DNA of 64,000 nucleotides, from NCBI RefSeq assembly GCF_007859735.1, contig NZ_SIHI01000004.1, forward strand, positions 373 to 64,372, in the 5' to 3' direction. The DNA comes from Thalassoglobus neptunius. GTDB lineage: Bacteria > Planctomycetota > Planctomycetia > Planctomycetales > Planctomycetaceae. Each line of letters opens with the position of its first letter. Positions within the stretch are counted from its first letter, which is position 1. The translations under genes were made by a program, and so were the position numbers. This document shows positions 1 through 9,164 of the stretch, one piece after another. The notes under the pieces were generated by a model. That model was not told where the DNA came from. It saw only the letters and a program-made list of their open reading frames with translations, and ran no database searches.

Positions 1-402
1 TACGCCGACCGGCCGGCGTCCGAGGTTTCGTTTTACTGCCGAAACGCTGGGTTGCTGAGAGAACGTTCAGTTGGCTAGGTCGCTGGCGACGCTTGAGTCG
101 TGACTATGAACATCACACCAAATCGAGGGAAGCCATGATCTATGTGGCTTCCATTGGTCGCATGCTCCGCCGCTTAGCTCCTTCACCCAACCAAGCTCCG
201 TTCAAATACCGACTTACAGCATGAAGAGGATTCCGGATAGGCTCTAAGACAACGTTCTAAGCGATCGACAATTGTTGGAGTCTGCTGTTCGCGGTGATAA
301 ACGGATTGGAGATTCACGCGAAGCAACAGAATCCCACACTCGCTTCCAATTTCACTTGCCATCCGATTGAACGACGTCAACGCGATTTAATCAGGAACAT
401 CG
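1..402. other. Intergenic region before egtB with two hairpins
   Basis: No convincing gene. The first bases form a GC-rich hairpin (ACGCCG at 2-7, CGGCGT at 14-19) that could end a gene lying left of the window. A second hairpin has an 8-bp perfect stem: GGAAGCCA at 128-135 and TGGCTTCC at 145-152. Short open frames here show no recognisable protein features. The last 20 bases hold the ribosome binding site of the egtB-like gene. Confidence 0.5.
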
Positions 403-1695
403 ATGAACAACTCAACCAAAACGATTGGAAGCGTAGTCGATCGACTCATGGCGGTTCGGCAGTTTTCGATGAAGATCATCGACCCACTCGAGACAGAAGA
501 CTTTGTGATTCAAACGATGCCGGACGTGAGTCCCACAAAATGGCATCTCGCACATACGACCTGGTTTTTCGAGCAGTTCATTCTGATGCCGTCGATGCCG
601 GGCTATCGAGTCTTTCATCCTCAGTTCTCCTTTCTTTTCAACTCGTATTACAACGCTGTGGGGGAACGTCATCCCCGCATGCATCGCGGAGTGCTGTCTC
701 GACCGACCGTCCGAGAAGTTCTTGAGTATCGAAGCTATGTCGATCAGGCACTTAAGAGTTTCCTGCAGCAACCGCCATCAAAAGACGTCGGCGAACTGAT
801 CGAGATCGGAATTCATCATGAACAACAACATCAGGAATTGATGCTGACGGACATCAAACACGTCCTCAGCTGCAATCCCCTCCGGCCTGCCTACCGAGTG
901 AATTTGAACGAGTACAAAGCGAACGACGCTGTCCCGCTGAACTGGATTTCGTTTGCTGGTGGCATCGCCGAGATCGGCGCGGAGCCCGGAAGCTTCCATT
1001 TCGACAATGAATCCCCTCGTCACGAAGTTCTGAATCGGGACTTCGAACTCGCCAGTCGATTAACAACCAACGGCGAGTACCTCGAATTTGTCCAATCCGA
1101 CGGATATCAGAATCCGTCGCTGTGGCTCTCCGAAGGCTGGGATCAGGTTCAGGCCTGCCAGTGGAAGGCTCCTCTCTACTGGGAGCTCATCGATGGGGAA
1201 TGGCAGGAGTTTACGCTGGGGGGAATGCGACCGCTCGATCCCAACGCGCCGGTCACACATGTCAGCTACTTCGAAGCAGACGCTTTCGCAAGATGGTCCA
1301 ACTGTCGACTCGCCACTGAAGCTGAGTGGGAAACGGTTGGTCAGAGCGAGTCCCATGCACATTCAACGACGATTCCCGGAAACTTTGCCGAGGATGACTA
1401 CCTCCATCCCGTCGCCGTCAATTCCGAATCGCTGAATCGAGAACAAACGGTCAACGGCATCCATCAACTCTACGGAGATGCGTGGGAATGGACAGCAAGT
1501 CCGTATGTGGCGTATCCGGGGTATCAACCGGCCCCCGGTGCGATCGGAGAATACAACGGAAAATTCATGAGCAGTCAGTGGGTTCTGAAAGGCGGATCAT
1601 GTGCAACCTCGCGAATGCACATTCGCCCCTCGTACCGCAACTTCTTCCATCCGGATAAACGCTGGCAGTTTACAGGGTTCCGGCTGGCGAAATAG
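403..1695 (+). CDS. egtB: Ergothioneine-type sulfoxide synthase, EgtB family
   Basis: Non-haem iron enzyme expected to join a thiol (gamma-Glu-Cys or Cys) to the imidazole of hercynine with O2, giving a sulfoxide in ergothioneine synthesis. The N-terminal DinB_2-like helical domain carries the iron-ligand pattern: WHLAH near residues 47-51 and HHEQQHQE with H139, H143 and E145 (H-x3-H-x-E). The C-terminal half is an FGE-sulfatase-type C-lectin fold ending in RPSYRNFFHPDKRWQFTGFR, typical of the family. At 430 residues it has the usual length. AGGA at 393-396 lies 6 bases before the ATG. The methyltransferase partner EgtD is not adjacent; ilvD follows. A related thiol or selenium-transfer enzyme (ovothiol or selenoneine type) cannot be excluded from sequence alone. 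Confidence 0.88.
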   Translation: MNNSTKTIGSVVDRLMAVRQFSMKIIDPLETEDFVIQTMPDVSPTKWHLAHTTWFFEQFILMPSMPGYRVFHPQFSFLFNSYYNAVGERHPRMHRGVLSRPTVREVLEYRSYVDQALKSFLQQPPSKDVGELIEIGIHHEQQHQELMLTDIKHVLSCNPLRPAYRVNLNEYKANDAVPLNWISFAGGIAEIGAEPGSFHFDNESPRHEVLNRDFELASRLTTNGEYLEFVQSDGYQNPSLWLSEGWDQVQACQWKAPLYWELIDGEWQEFTLGGMRPLDPNAPVTHVSYFEADAFARWSNCRLATEAEWETVGQSESHAHSTTIPGNFAEDDYLHPVAVNSESLNREQTVNGIHQLYGDAWEWTASPYVAYPGYQPAPGAIGEYNGKFMSSQWVLKGGSCATSRMHIRPSYRNFFHPDKRWQFTGFRLAK

Positions 1696-1852
1696 TCGTC
1701 TGCAACGGTTCACCGGGCGCTCGCCCCGTCAAGTTCGGTCCAAATTCGAAATTTGAAACGTGAACTTTTCTTTGTTCGCTCGACTCATGGTCTGCAAGTC
1801 GTCACACTTTCGATTTCCCAACAAAACCCGTTGACGTTTGCAGTAGCGACCA

Positions 1853-3532
1853 ATGCCAGAACTGAACAAATACTCAGCCCGAATCACGCAACCTCGTTCC
1901 CAAGGCGCCTCTCAGGCCATGCTTTATGCAACTGGCATGACTGAAGAGGACATGAACAAAGCTCAAATCGGAATTGCTTCCTGCTGGTACGAAGGCAATT
2001 CGTGCAACATGCACCTGCTCGATCTGGCAGCGAAAGTCAAAGAAGGCGTCGATGCTGCCGATCTGCTCGGCATGAGATTCAACACAATTGGCGTCAGCGA
2101 CGGAATCTCGATGGGAACCGAGGGGATGAGTTTTTCCCTGCAGTCCCGAGATTTGATCGCGGACTCCATCGAAACGGTCATGGGAGCTCAGTGGTACGAT
2201 GCTCTGATCGCTCTTCCCGGCTGCGATAAGAACATGCCCGGTGTGGTGATGGCCATGGCGCGACAGAATCGTCCGTCGATCATGGTCTACGGAGGAACAA
2301 TCAAACCGGGATGCGGTTTGAAAGACGAGAAGCTTGACATCGTTTCCGCGTTTCAATCATACGGGGAGTACCTCGCGGGTCGCATCACCGACGAAGAGCG
2401 GAAGGAAATCGTGAAACGCTCTTGTCCCGGAGCCGGAGCATGCGGCGGAATGTATACCGCCAACACGATGGCCTCAGCGATCGAGACGATGGGAATGACC
2501 CTTCCGTACTCCTCATCCATTCCCGCTGAGGACCCAGCCAAGTTGCAAGAGTGTCTCGACGCTGGCCAAGCAATCCGCAACCTCCTCGAGAAAGACATTA
2601 AACCTCGCGACATCATCACCAGACAATCACTGGAAAACGCGATCGTTGTCATCATGACGACCGGCGGATCGACAAATGCGGTCCTTCACTTAATCGCGAT
2701 TGCACGCAGTGCCGACGTCGAACTGACAATCGACGACTTCCAGGCTGTCTCAGACCGGATTCCTTATCTGGCCGATCTGAAACCGTCCGGGAAATACGTC
2801 ATGGAAGATCTTCATCGAGTCGGAGGAACTCCCGCTGTGCTGAAGTATCTTCTTGGGAAAGGATTGATCAACGGCGACTGTCTCACTGTCACCGGGAAAA
2901 CACTCGCAGAGAATCTCGAATCGGTGCCCGCTCTTGAAGAAGATCAGGACATCGTTCACGACGTTGAGAACCCGATCAAGAAATCGGGACACCTGAGAAT
3001 CTTGCGAGGCAATGTCAGCCCGGATGGAGCTGTGGCCAAAATCACAGGGAAAGAAGGCCTGGTCTTCACTGGCACCGCTCTCTGCTATGACAGCGAAGAA
3101 GACATGCTGAAGGGGCTGGAAGATGGCGAGATCAAAGGGGGCGAAGTGATCGTGATTCGGTATGAAGGACCGAAAGGTGGTCCGGGAATGCCTGAGATGT
3201 TGACACCAACCTCTGCGATCATGGGGGCTGGCTTGGGCGACAAGGTCGCATTGATGACGGACGGTCGTTTCTCTGGCGGCTCTCATGGTTTCATCATTGG
3301 TCATGTGACTCCCGAAGCTCAGGACGGTGGTCCGATTGCCCTCCTTCAGAATGGAGACTCAATCACCATCGACGCCGAATCCAATGAAATCAATGTCGAC
3401 ATTTCCGCAGAGGAATTAGAACAACGTCGGTCGAAATGGTCGGCTCCTCCCTTCAAAGCTCAGCGTGGAACGCTTTACAAGTACATTAAGAACGTGAAGA
3501 GCGCGAGCGAAGGATGCGTGACGGACGAGTAG
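1853..3532 (+). CDS. ilvD: Dihydroxy-acid dehydratase
   Basis: Converts 2,3-dihydroxy-isovalerate and 2,3-dihydroxy-3-methylvalerate to the 2-oxo acids, the third step of valine and isoleucine synthesis, in the cytoplasm. Iron-sulfur ligand cysteines are seen at C51 (YEGNSC), C124 (GCDKNMP) and C197 ([16 protein letters not shown]). The C-terminal signature [19 protein letters not shown] is intact. The N-terminus [20 protein letters not shown] matches family starts, which fixes the ATG although no clear Shine-Dalgarno site precedes it. It is 559 residues, normal length. Other ilv genes are not nearby, so it appears to stand alone. Two strong hairpins follow the stop codon. Confidence 0.97.
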   Translation: MPELNKYSARITQPRSQGASQAMLYATGMTEEDMNKAQIGIASCWYEGNSCNMHLLDLAAKVKEGVDAADLLGMRFNTIGVSDGISMGTEGMSFSLQSRDLIADSIETVMGAQWYDALIALPGCDKNMPGVVMAMARQNRPSIMVYGGTIKPGCGLKDEKLDIVSAFQSYGEYLAGRITDEERKEIVKRSCPGAGACGGMYTANTMASAIETMGMTLPYSSSIPAEDPAKLQECLDAGQAIRNLLEKDIKPRDIITRQSLENAIVVIMTTGGSTNAVLHLIAIARSADVELTIDDFQAVSDRIPYLADLKPSGKYVMEDLHRVGGTPAVLKYLLGKGLINGDCLTVTGKTLAENLESVPALEEDQDIVHDVENPIKKSGHLRILRGNVSPDGAVAKITGKEGLVFTGTALCYDSEEDMLKGLEDGEIKGGEVIVIRYEGPKGGPGMPEMLTPTSAIMGAGLGDKVALMTDGRFSGGSHGFIIGHVTPEAQDGGPIALLQNGDSITIDAESNEINVDISAEELEQRRSKWSAPPFKAQRGTLYKYIKNVKSASEGCVTDE

Positions 3533-3578
3533 TGTCCACAACGTACTGGCTGGCTCGTATTCCTGTCCCGAAACCGGA

Positions 3579-3637
3579 CAAGAACAGTCGCAATCCTGTT
3601 CTTGATGACATGGACAAGTTGACTTGTCATTCATGTC
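3579..3637. terminator. Tandem hairpins downstream of ilvD
   Basis: First hairpin: perfect 9-bp stem CAAGAACAG (3579-3587) with CTGTTCTTG (3596-3604), 8-base loop. Second hairpin: GACAAG (3613-3618) with CTTGTC (3623-3628) around a TTGA loop, extended by GACATG (3607-3612) with CATGTC (3632-3637) and a 3-base bulge. There is no long T tract, so these may be RNA-stabilising or Rho-assisted ends rather than classical terminators. Confidence 0.55.
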
Positions 3638-3755
3638 CCGCGTGGTGGATACGAATGCGAGTTGTGCGGCCCTCTTCCTTATGACAATTAACGATCAGAC
3701 AGACAGTTCCGTCGAGCGTCTGAGGTCACGGAATGAGCCCGGTAGCTGAACCGCT

Positions 3756-4652
3756 ATGAGCGAACAAAGTCATCAGAAGTGGCAATTCACCTTCAGTCGA
3801 GACGTTCAACGTCTCATCGAAACGGTGCATACGCTCAGGCGAATCTGGGTCTTCATTCTGATTCTGGGGCTGTATAGCTCGTTGGCGGTTGCGAAAGAGT
3901 TTTCGCCGTTCGAGACTCTGCTCGATCTGCCGTCTGACATCTTCGCTCTCTTCGGGGCCGTCTTGTCGATCATTCTTGTGTTCCGGACGAACCGCGCTTA
4001 CGACCGGTGGTGGGAAGCCCGCACACTCTGGGGCAAACAGGTCAACATCAGCCGCAATCTGGCCATCAAAGTCAATCAGTTTGCCTCCCTCGAACCTGAG
4101 GAACGAACCGGTCTTCAGAAGTCGATCGCAGGATTCGCGTATGCCCTGAAAGACCATCTTCGTTCGAAGGCAACCTTGCGGGAGGTCCCCGGATGGACCG
4201 ATGCATCGGAAAATCCCCAGCATGTCCCTGCCTGGATCACGCAGCGAATCTACGCGCAGCTGACAGACTTGCTTCATCAGAACCGGCTTTCACCGGACGA
4301 GCTTCGAATCTGTGATACGGACGCGCATGACTTTTTGAACGTCTGCGGAGGCTGTGAACGAATTCGAAACACGTTGATCGCGGGATCCTATCGGTCCTAC
4401 GCAATCAAGTGCCTGCTTCTCTACCTGCTGTCACTGCCCTGGGGGCTTGTCGAAGACTTCGGACTGTTAACGATTCCAGTCACCATGATCGTGGGGTACG
4501 TCATGATTGGTCTGGAGACGATCGCCGACGATGTCGAAGAGCCATTCGGAACCGATCTTGATGATCTCAATCTGGAAGCTCTTTGCGAGACGATTGATCG
4601 AACAACCGCTGAAATTCTGGACGTCACTCCCGTAGGGGCGCCAGCAGGCTAG
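3756..4652 (+). CDS. Bestrophin-like anion channel family protein
   Basis: Integral membrane protein of the bacterial bestrophin (UPF0187) family, whose members form pentameric anion or cation channels in the inner membrane. After a basic N-terminal stretch there is a hydrophobic segment (IWVFILILGLYSSLAV, near residues 29-44), a second one (LFALFGAVLSIILVF-like, near 62-75), then the family hallmark RTNRAYDRWWEARTLWG followed by an arginine/asparagine-rich helix. Two more hydrophobic segments lie near residues 215-255 (LLLYLLSLPWGLVEDFG and TIPVTMIVGYVMIGL), followed by the conserved acidic end EEPFGTDLDDL. 298 residues is usual. The start is the first in-frame ATG; its ribosome site is weak. 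Confidence 0.85.
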   Translation: MSEQSHQKWQFTFSRDVQRLIETVHTLRRIWVFILILGLYSSLAVAKEFSPFETLLDLPSDIFALFGAVLSIILVFRTNRAYDRWWEARTLWGKQVNISRNLAIKVNQFASLEPEERTGLQKSIAGFAYALKDHLRSKATLREVPGWTDASENPQHVPAWITQRIYAQLTDLLHQNRLSPDELRICDTDAHDFLNVCGGCERIRNTLIAGSYRSYAIKCLLLYLLSLPWGLVEDFGLLTIPVTMIVGYVMIGLETIADDVEEPFGTDLDDLNLEALCETIDRTTAEILDVTPVGAPAG

Positions 4653-4708
4653 TCAATGTGACTGCGGGCCATTGATCTAACCTGCCGGCGACGGAGGAAA
4701 CTTCGACT

Positions 4709-6850
4709 CTACCAGCGGAATCCAGAAAACCCTCTCGAGAGTTTCTGGATCTTGCAAAAGCTCTTCTGGATGTGGGAATAGACGCCCCGAACATTCAGTG
4801 AATGACCGGTGTGTTCTTCAACGACATTGGAGACATGTACGATGACGCGCCGAACGCGTTTCCAGAAGTTTCGCTGGTGACAATCCTCTTCACCATCCCC
4901 TTCATCGGGATCCGCATTGACCGTCACCTGGAACGTTTCTTCGACGAATCCACCATCCGCATCGGTTGCACGAACAGTAATCTCGGTTGTTCCGTTCTGG
5001 CCGTCGATGTAATTCAACGTCAGGAGTGAACCGTTGAGAGCCGTGTTAACCAGCTCCCCGTTAGTGTTCCCGACAACTGTCAACACGAGGTCAGACGTTT
5101 CAATATCAGAGAAGACTCCGGAAAGGTCGATCGTGGATGTCGCTGTTCCTTCGTCGACTGAAACATCGTCGATGGAGGAAACGACAGTCGAAATATCATT
5201 CACCGAGTGAACTGTGACCAGGAATGTGTGGTCGACAAACTCTCCACCGGAATCAGTCGCCCGGATGGTCACTTCGACCACTCCAAACTGATTCGGAAGA
5301 TAACTCAGCGTCAGTTGATTGCCATCCAGACTTGTCTCGACCACGCCTGTTTCCGAAAGCGACTGGACGCTCAGCGTCAGACTTTCGTCTTCGACATCCT
5401 GGAACAGACTTCCCAGATCGATGACGGTCTGGGGAGCATCTTCATCGACATTCACGTTATCGAGCGGCGACTGAACAACCGGTGGATCGTTCACCGCATT
5501 GACGACGACACTGAGCGTCTGCTCCACGAAATCTCCTTGCGAATCCGTGGCCCGGATCGTGATCTGAGCCTCCCCGAATCCATTCTCTGCAAACTGCAAA
5601 TGCAGTTCCTGGCCGACGATGATCGTCGAAACAAGATCGGAGTTCGTGTTTCCCTCAACGGCGATCGAAAGCGTCTCGCCTTCCGGATCTGAAAACAGTC
5701 CGGACAAGTCAACGACGACATCGTCAGCGTCTTCATCGACGTTCACCATCGGGAGCGTCCCGACAACAACCGGGGGTTGATTGACGACCTCAATCGTCGT
5801 GACCGCAAATGTCTCGTCGACAAACAAACCCGACGAGTCTGTCGCGCGAATGGTCAAATCGCCGGTGACAAGAAGAGATGGATCGACAAACGAAATCGTC
5901 AATTGAGTTCCTTGAATGGACGTCTGAATGAGTGACGAATTTGTATTTCGAAAGACACTCAAATTGAGATCAGCATCTTCCGCATCACTGAAGACGTCGG
6001 ACAGGTCGACGACAACAGTCTGAATTCCTTGATCAACGTTCAAATCGTCGATCGGGTTCACGACGATCGGCGGAGTAGAACTGGGTTCGGTGACCGCGAC
6101 CGTTAATTGATGTTCGACGAATTCCCCCGAAGGATCAGCTGCACGAATCGTCAAATCGACTGAAGCCAAAAGATTCGGATCAGCAACGCGAACGGTCAGA
6201 ATGGAACCTTCGATCGATGCCTGGAAGAAAAACGGATTCGAACTCCCTTCCACTGTCAGCGTCAGAGGATCTCCATTGGGATCGGAGAAGAGATTCGACA
6301 AGTCGTATGTCGCCTCAAAATCTCCTTGGATGAACTCCAGTGTGCCTGGCGGATTCGCGACAACCGGACCAGCATTGGCTCCCCCGAGCACCTGAATCGT
6401 GAACTCTTTGGGAGTGCCAAGCTGCGCCCCGGCAGCATCGGTGACCTGAATCTGAATCGTATGCGATGAATTCGTTTGTGCATCGATCAACGAACTGTCG
6501 GTGACCCGCAGCGTGCGACCGTTAATGTGAAATCGTCCACCTGCATCGTCGACCAGAGTGAAAGTGTGCGAATCTGGGATGTCCGCATCGACCGCGATCA
6601 GAATTCCGACAATGGCATTGTCTGGGGCGGAGTCTTCGATGTCGGTCGAAGTGAGCCGAACATCCGTCGGGGCGTTGTTGGCGAGTGCGGCTGCTTCGCC
6701 TCCGGTTGTTCCGGACAACATCTCGCGAGACTCAAGTGACTCCAACTCAGAATGACGCCGATTGTGTTTTCTTCTTGTCCCCTTTTTGAATTCGTCTTCG
6801 AAACAGGTTGCTTTCAGTAAGACGCTCAAAGAATTCAACTCGACCTTCAC
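4709..6850 (-). CDS. LEPR-XLL-type surface protein with cadherin/Ig-like repeats
   Basis: Large exported or surface protein of unknown function. The N-terminus is basic and contains ELESLESREMLSG (near residues 36-48), a variant of the LEPR-XLL signature that marks extracytoplasmic proteins in planctomycetes. One cadherin-like domain follows (about 58-155, with DVRLTSTDIEDSAPDN and a RFHINGRTLRV strand). Then come five tandem repeats of about 95 residues, each with the pattern V(D/N)VD-E, DLS-LFSDPE, LTIRATDS-GEFV-, VNDPP. The final 65 residues are basic, carry two cysteines, and match no repeat (ending SRGFSGFRW). Start is GTG, supported by GGGGAG 7 bases upstream. Cadherin-like repeats often bind calcium or mediate adhesion; that role here is inference. 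Confidence 0.8.
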   Translation of the reverse strand: MKVELNSLSVLLKATCFEDEFKKGTRRKHNRRHSELESLESREMLSGTTGGEAAALANNAPTDVRLTSTDIEDSAPDNAIVGILIAVDADIPDSHTFTLVDDAGGRFHINGRTLRVTDSSLIDAQTNSSHTIQIQVTDAAGAQLGTPKEFTIQVLGGANAGPVVANPPGTLEFIQGDFEATYDLSNLFSDPNGDPLTLTVEGSSNPFFFQASIEGSILTVRVADPNLLASVDLTIRAADPSGEFVEHQLTVAVTEPSSTPPIVVNPIDDLNVDQGIQTVVVDLSDVFSDAEDADLNLSVFRNTNSSLIQTSIQGTQLTISFVDPSLLVTGDLTIRATDSSGLFVDETFAVTTIEVVNQPPVVVGTLPMVNVDEDADDVVVDLSGLFSDPEGETLSIAVEGNTNSDLVSTIIVGQELHLQFAENGFGEAQITIRATDSQGDFVEQTLSVVVNAVNDPPVVQSPLDNVNVDEDAPQTVIDLGSLFQDVEDESLTLSVQSLSETGVVETSLDGNQLTLSYLPNQFGVVEVTIRATDSGGEFVDHTFLVTVHSVNDISTVVSSIDDVSVDEGTATSTIDLSGVFSDIETSDLVLTVVGNTNGELVNTALNGSLLTLNYIDGQNGTTEITVRATDADGGFVEETFQVTVNADPDEGDGEEDCHQRNFWKRVRRVIVHVSNVVEEHTGHSLNVRGVYSHIQKSFCKIQKLSRGFSGFRW

Positions 6851-7412
6851 GACGAGGCTCCCCTAGGCCAATCGGAGACGGGCGAAGAAATCTCGCCGGT
6901 CCGATCAAATTTCCAGATCAAACAGAAACGAATAAAACGAATTCACATATCGGGGGGATCTGAGGGGCGTTGCCCGCTCGAAGCTTAGGTCGCCAATTTC
7001 ACGAGATTCCGAAAATTCTTAGATTTGCAATGTTTTCGATGTTGCCGAAAATACACATTGCTCGCCGAGTCAAAATCTTTCGTGGCAATTTTCACATCGT
7101 TCCATGAAAAACAACTGCGAACGCCGATCTTCGACACGGTCCCTGCTCACATCAGAAAACTCAATTGAACCGATGCAGACCCTCGATCCGCATTCGTTGT
7201 GAATACCAGGAATTGATCAGGATGCGGCCTGGAACGAGACGTGCACTCGAAAATCCTCGTTGGTGCGATGGCTTGCGTTCTGAGTCGTGATCGGAGATTT
7301 TCCCACTGTTGAGGAAGCATCAACGATTTCCGGACACTCCCACTCGCCTTGAAAGTCAGCCCTCGCAGCGAGGTGCTGGGACGAATGTTCGACAACATGA
7401 AACAGGGATGGA
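6851..7412. other. 562-bp divergent intergenic region
   Basis: Lies between the divergently transcribed repeat protein and the antiporter, so it must hold both promoters. No convincing gene; open frames are short and featureless. It contains one strong structured element at 7027-7061, listed separately. Confidence 0.5.
7027..7061. other. Bulged 12-bp hairpin in a divergent promoter region
   Basis: GCAATG (7027-7032) and TTTTCG (7033-7038) form one continuous 5' arm. CGAAAA (7046-7051), a 4-base bulge TACA, then CATTGC (7056-7061) form the 3' arm. The loop is 7 bases. It could be a protein-binding inverted repeat or the end of a small RNA; no promoter was identified. Confidence 0.4.
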
Positions 7413-9065
7413 ATGTCCGGCGTAATCATTGATGATCTTCTCCTGATCCTGACAGCCGGATTAATTGCCGGACTCATTTGTCGGCGAATCCAGCTATCGG
7501 TTCTGGTGGGCTATCTCCTCGTGGGTGCCTGCCTCGGCGAAGGGGGACTTCGCTGGATTCAAGACGAGCACCATCAACTGGAATATCTGGCGGAAGCGGG
7601 CGTTTTCCTGTTGCTCTTTGCGATCGGGCTGGAGTTCTCGCTGGATGAACTTCTGAAACTTGGAACCAACCTCTTGATTGGAGGGGGAGTGCAGATGTTG
7701 CTGGTGGCGGTTCCCGTCACTGGCTTTCTCTTCTCTATGGGCATGGGTTGGTCCAGCGCGCTCATTATGGGCCCCGCAGTTGCCTTCAGCTCTACGGTCC
7801 TGGTCTTCAAAGCACTCTCAGAACGGGGAGAAGTGAGTAAGCCGCACGGACGAAGAGCGATCGGAATTCTCCTCTTTCAAGACATGGCTCTGATTCCGCT
7901 CCTTTTGATGGTCCCTTTGCTCACTGGAGAAGGAAAACAACCGGGACTGTCTGACTACCTTCAACTGGCGCTGACGTCTCTCTGCTTCGTGCTCGGAATT
8001 GTGGGAGTGCGGAAGTTGCTGGGGGAATTCGTCATTCCGGGGCTCGCCAGATTTCGCAGCCCGGATCTGGTCGTTCTCTTCACTCTAGTTTCTCTCGGTG
8101 GACTGGCTCTGATCGCTTACCTTCTGGGGCTTCCCCCGGCGATTGGTGCGTTTGCAGCTGGGCTGGTCTTCAACGGAAACCGATGGTCGAAGCAAATCGA
8201 TGCACTCGTTCTTCCGTTTCGAGAAACGTTCTCCGCGATCTTTTTTACGAGTCTCGGGCTCTTCTTCGATCCTCGCTTCCTGATTGATGAGCCGATCACA
8301 ACTGCTGCCATGCTTGCCGGTTTGATTATCTTGAAGGCATCGGCAGCCACGATCGCACTGAAACTCACCGGTCTGAACTGGCAGAAATCGGCAGGAAAGG
8401 GGATTGGCCTTGCCCACATCGGAGAGTTTGCATTCGTTCTCACGCTTCTCGGCCGGGAAGCAGGAGTTGTCACAGTGTCTGACTATCGACGACTTGTGAC
8501 GCTGGCGATTTGTTCGTTGATTGTCACCCCCATGCTTTTGTCGCTGGGACTTCGGTGGTCGAATGACTCGTCGAGTTCAGTCGACGCTGAACATGAGGAA
8601 GAAGTCATTCTGGACACTCAGCGTCGAGCCATCGTGGTCGGTGCTGGTCCGATTGGAAAGCAGGTGACCTCCCGCCTGGAAACAATGGGGCACGATGTCT
8701 GCCTCGTCTATCTCAGCTCCATTAATCTTTATCCGTTTGCACAGCTTGGATTTCGAACGGTTGCCGGAGATGCAGCTCAGGCTGAGATTCTGGAACTCGC
8801 CCTTGTTCGAACGACAGGGCTGATTGTGGTCTGCGTTCCCTCTGACGAAATGTCTATTCAAATCGTCCAGATGGTGAGAAAGCTCAATAGCAACTGCTTT
8901 GTTCTCGTGCGGTGCCGCTATCAGGGAACGGTCCCCAAGCTGAAGAAGGTTGGTGCCGAACGGGTCGTCAGTGAAGAAATGCTCGCCAGTCTCGCCTTGC
9001 TGGACGCCCTCGAAAAAGCATCGAGTCAGCAGCTCGCTCCGCCGTCGGACGATCCACTTTCGTGA
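7413..9065 (+). CDS. CPA2-family cation/proton antiporter with TrkA-N domain (KefB/KefC-like)
   Basis: Inner-membrane monovalent cation/proton antiporter. About 12 hydrophobic segments occupy residues 5-385, with family stretches such as FLLLFAIGLEFSLDEL, PAVAFSSTVLVFKAL, FQDMALIPLLLMVPLL and GIGLAHIGEFAFVLTLLG. The C-terminal 150 residues form a TrkA-N/RCK Rossmann domain (RRAIVVGAGPIGKQVTSRLE, near 406-425, with the GxGxxG nucleotide loop), which in relatives gates transport in response to NAD(H) or glutathione adducts. The exact ion (K+ or Na+) cannot be read from the sequence. AGGG lies 6 bases before the ATG. An MFS permease follows 100 bp downstream on the same strand. Confidence 0.88.
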   Translation: MSGVIIDDLLLILTAGLIAGLICRRIQLSVLVGYLLVGACLGEGGLRWIQDEHHQLEYLAEAGVFLLLFAIGLEFSLDELLKLGTNLLIGGGVQMLLVAVPVTGFLFSMGMGWSSALIMGPAVAFSSTVLVFKALSERGEVSKPHGRRAIGILLFQDMALIPLLLMVPLLTGEGKQPGLSDYLQLALTSLCFVLGIVGVRKLLGEFVIPGLARFRSPDLVVLFTLVSLGGLALIAYLLGLPPAIGAFAAGLVFNGNRWSKQIDALVLPFRETFSAIFFTSLGLFFDPRFLIDEPITTAAMLAGLIILKASAATIALKLTGLNWQKSAGKGIGLAHIGEFAFVLTLLGREAGVVTVSDYRRLVTLAICSLIVTPMLLSLGLRWSNDSSSSVDAEHEEEVILDTQRRAIVVGAGPIGKQVTSRLETMGHDVCLVYLSSINLYPFAQLGFRTVAGDAAQAEILELALVRTTGLIVVCVPSDEMSIQIVQMVRKLNSNCFVLVRCRYQGTVPKLKKVGAERVVSEEMLASLALLDALEKASSQQLAPPSDDPLS

Positions 9066-9164
9066 ATGTGGAAATTTCTCAGAGTTCTTAGAGTGGCTCT
9101 TCCCGAAGAGTGACCGGACGAGATAGAACAGACGCCTTCTCCGTTCCCGAATTGAACTGCCCGC

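Noticed and set aside
195-260. tRNA-like T-loop word (GTTCAAATACC)
   Set aside because: The flanking arms do not pair and no anticodon or acceptor stem could be drawn.
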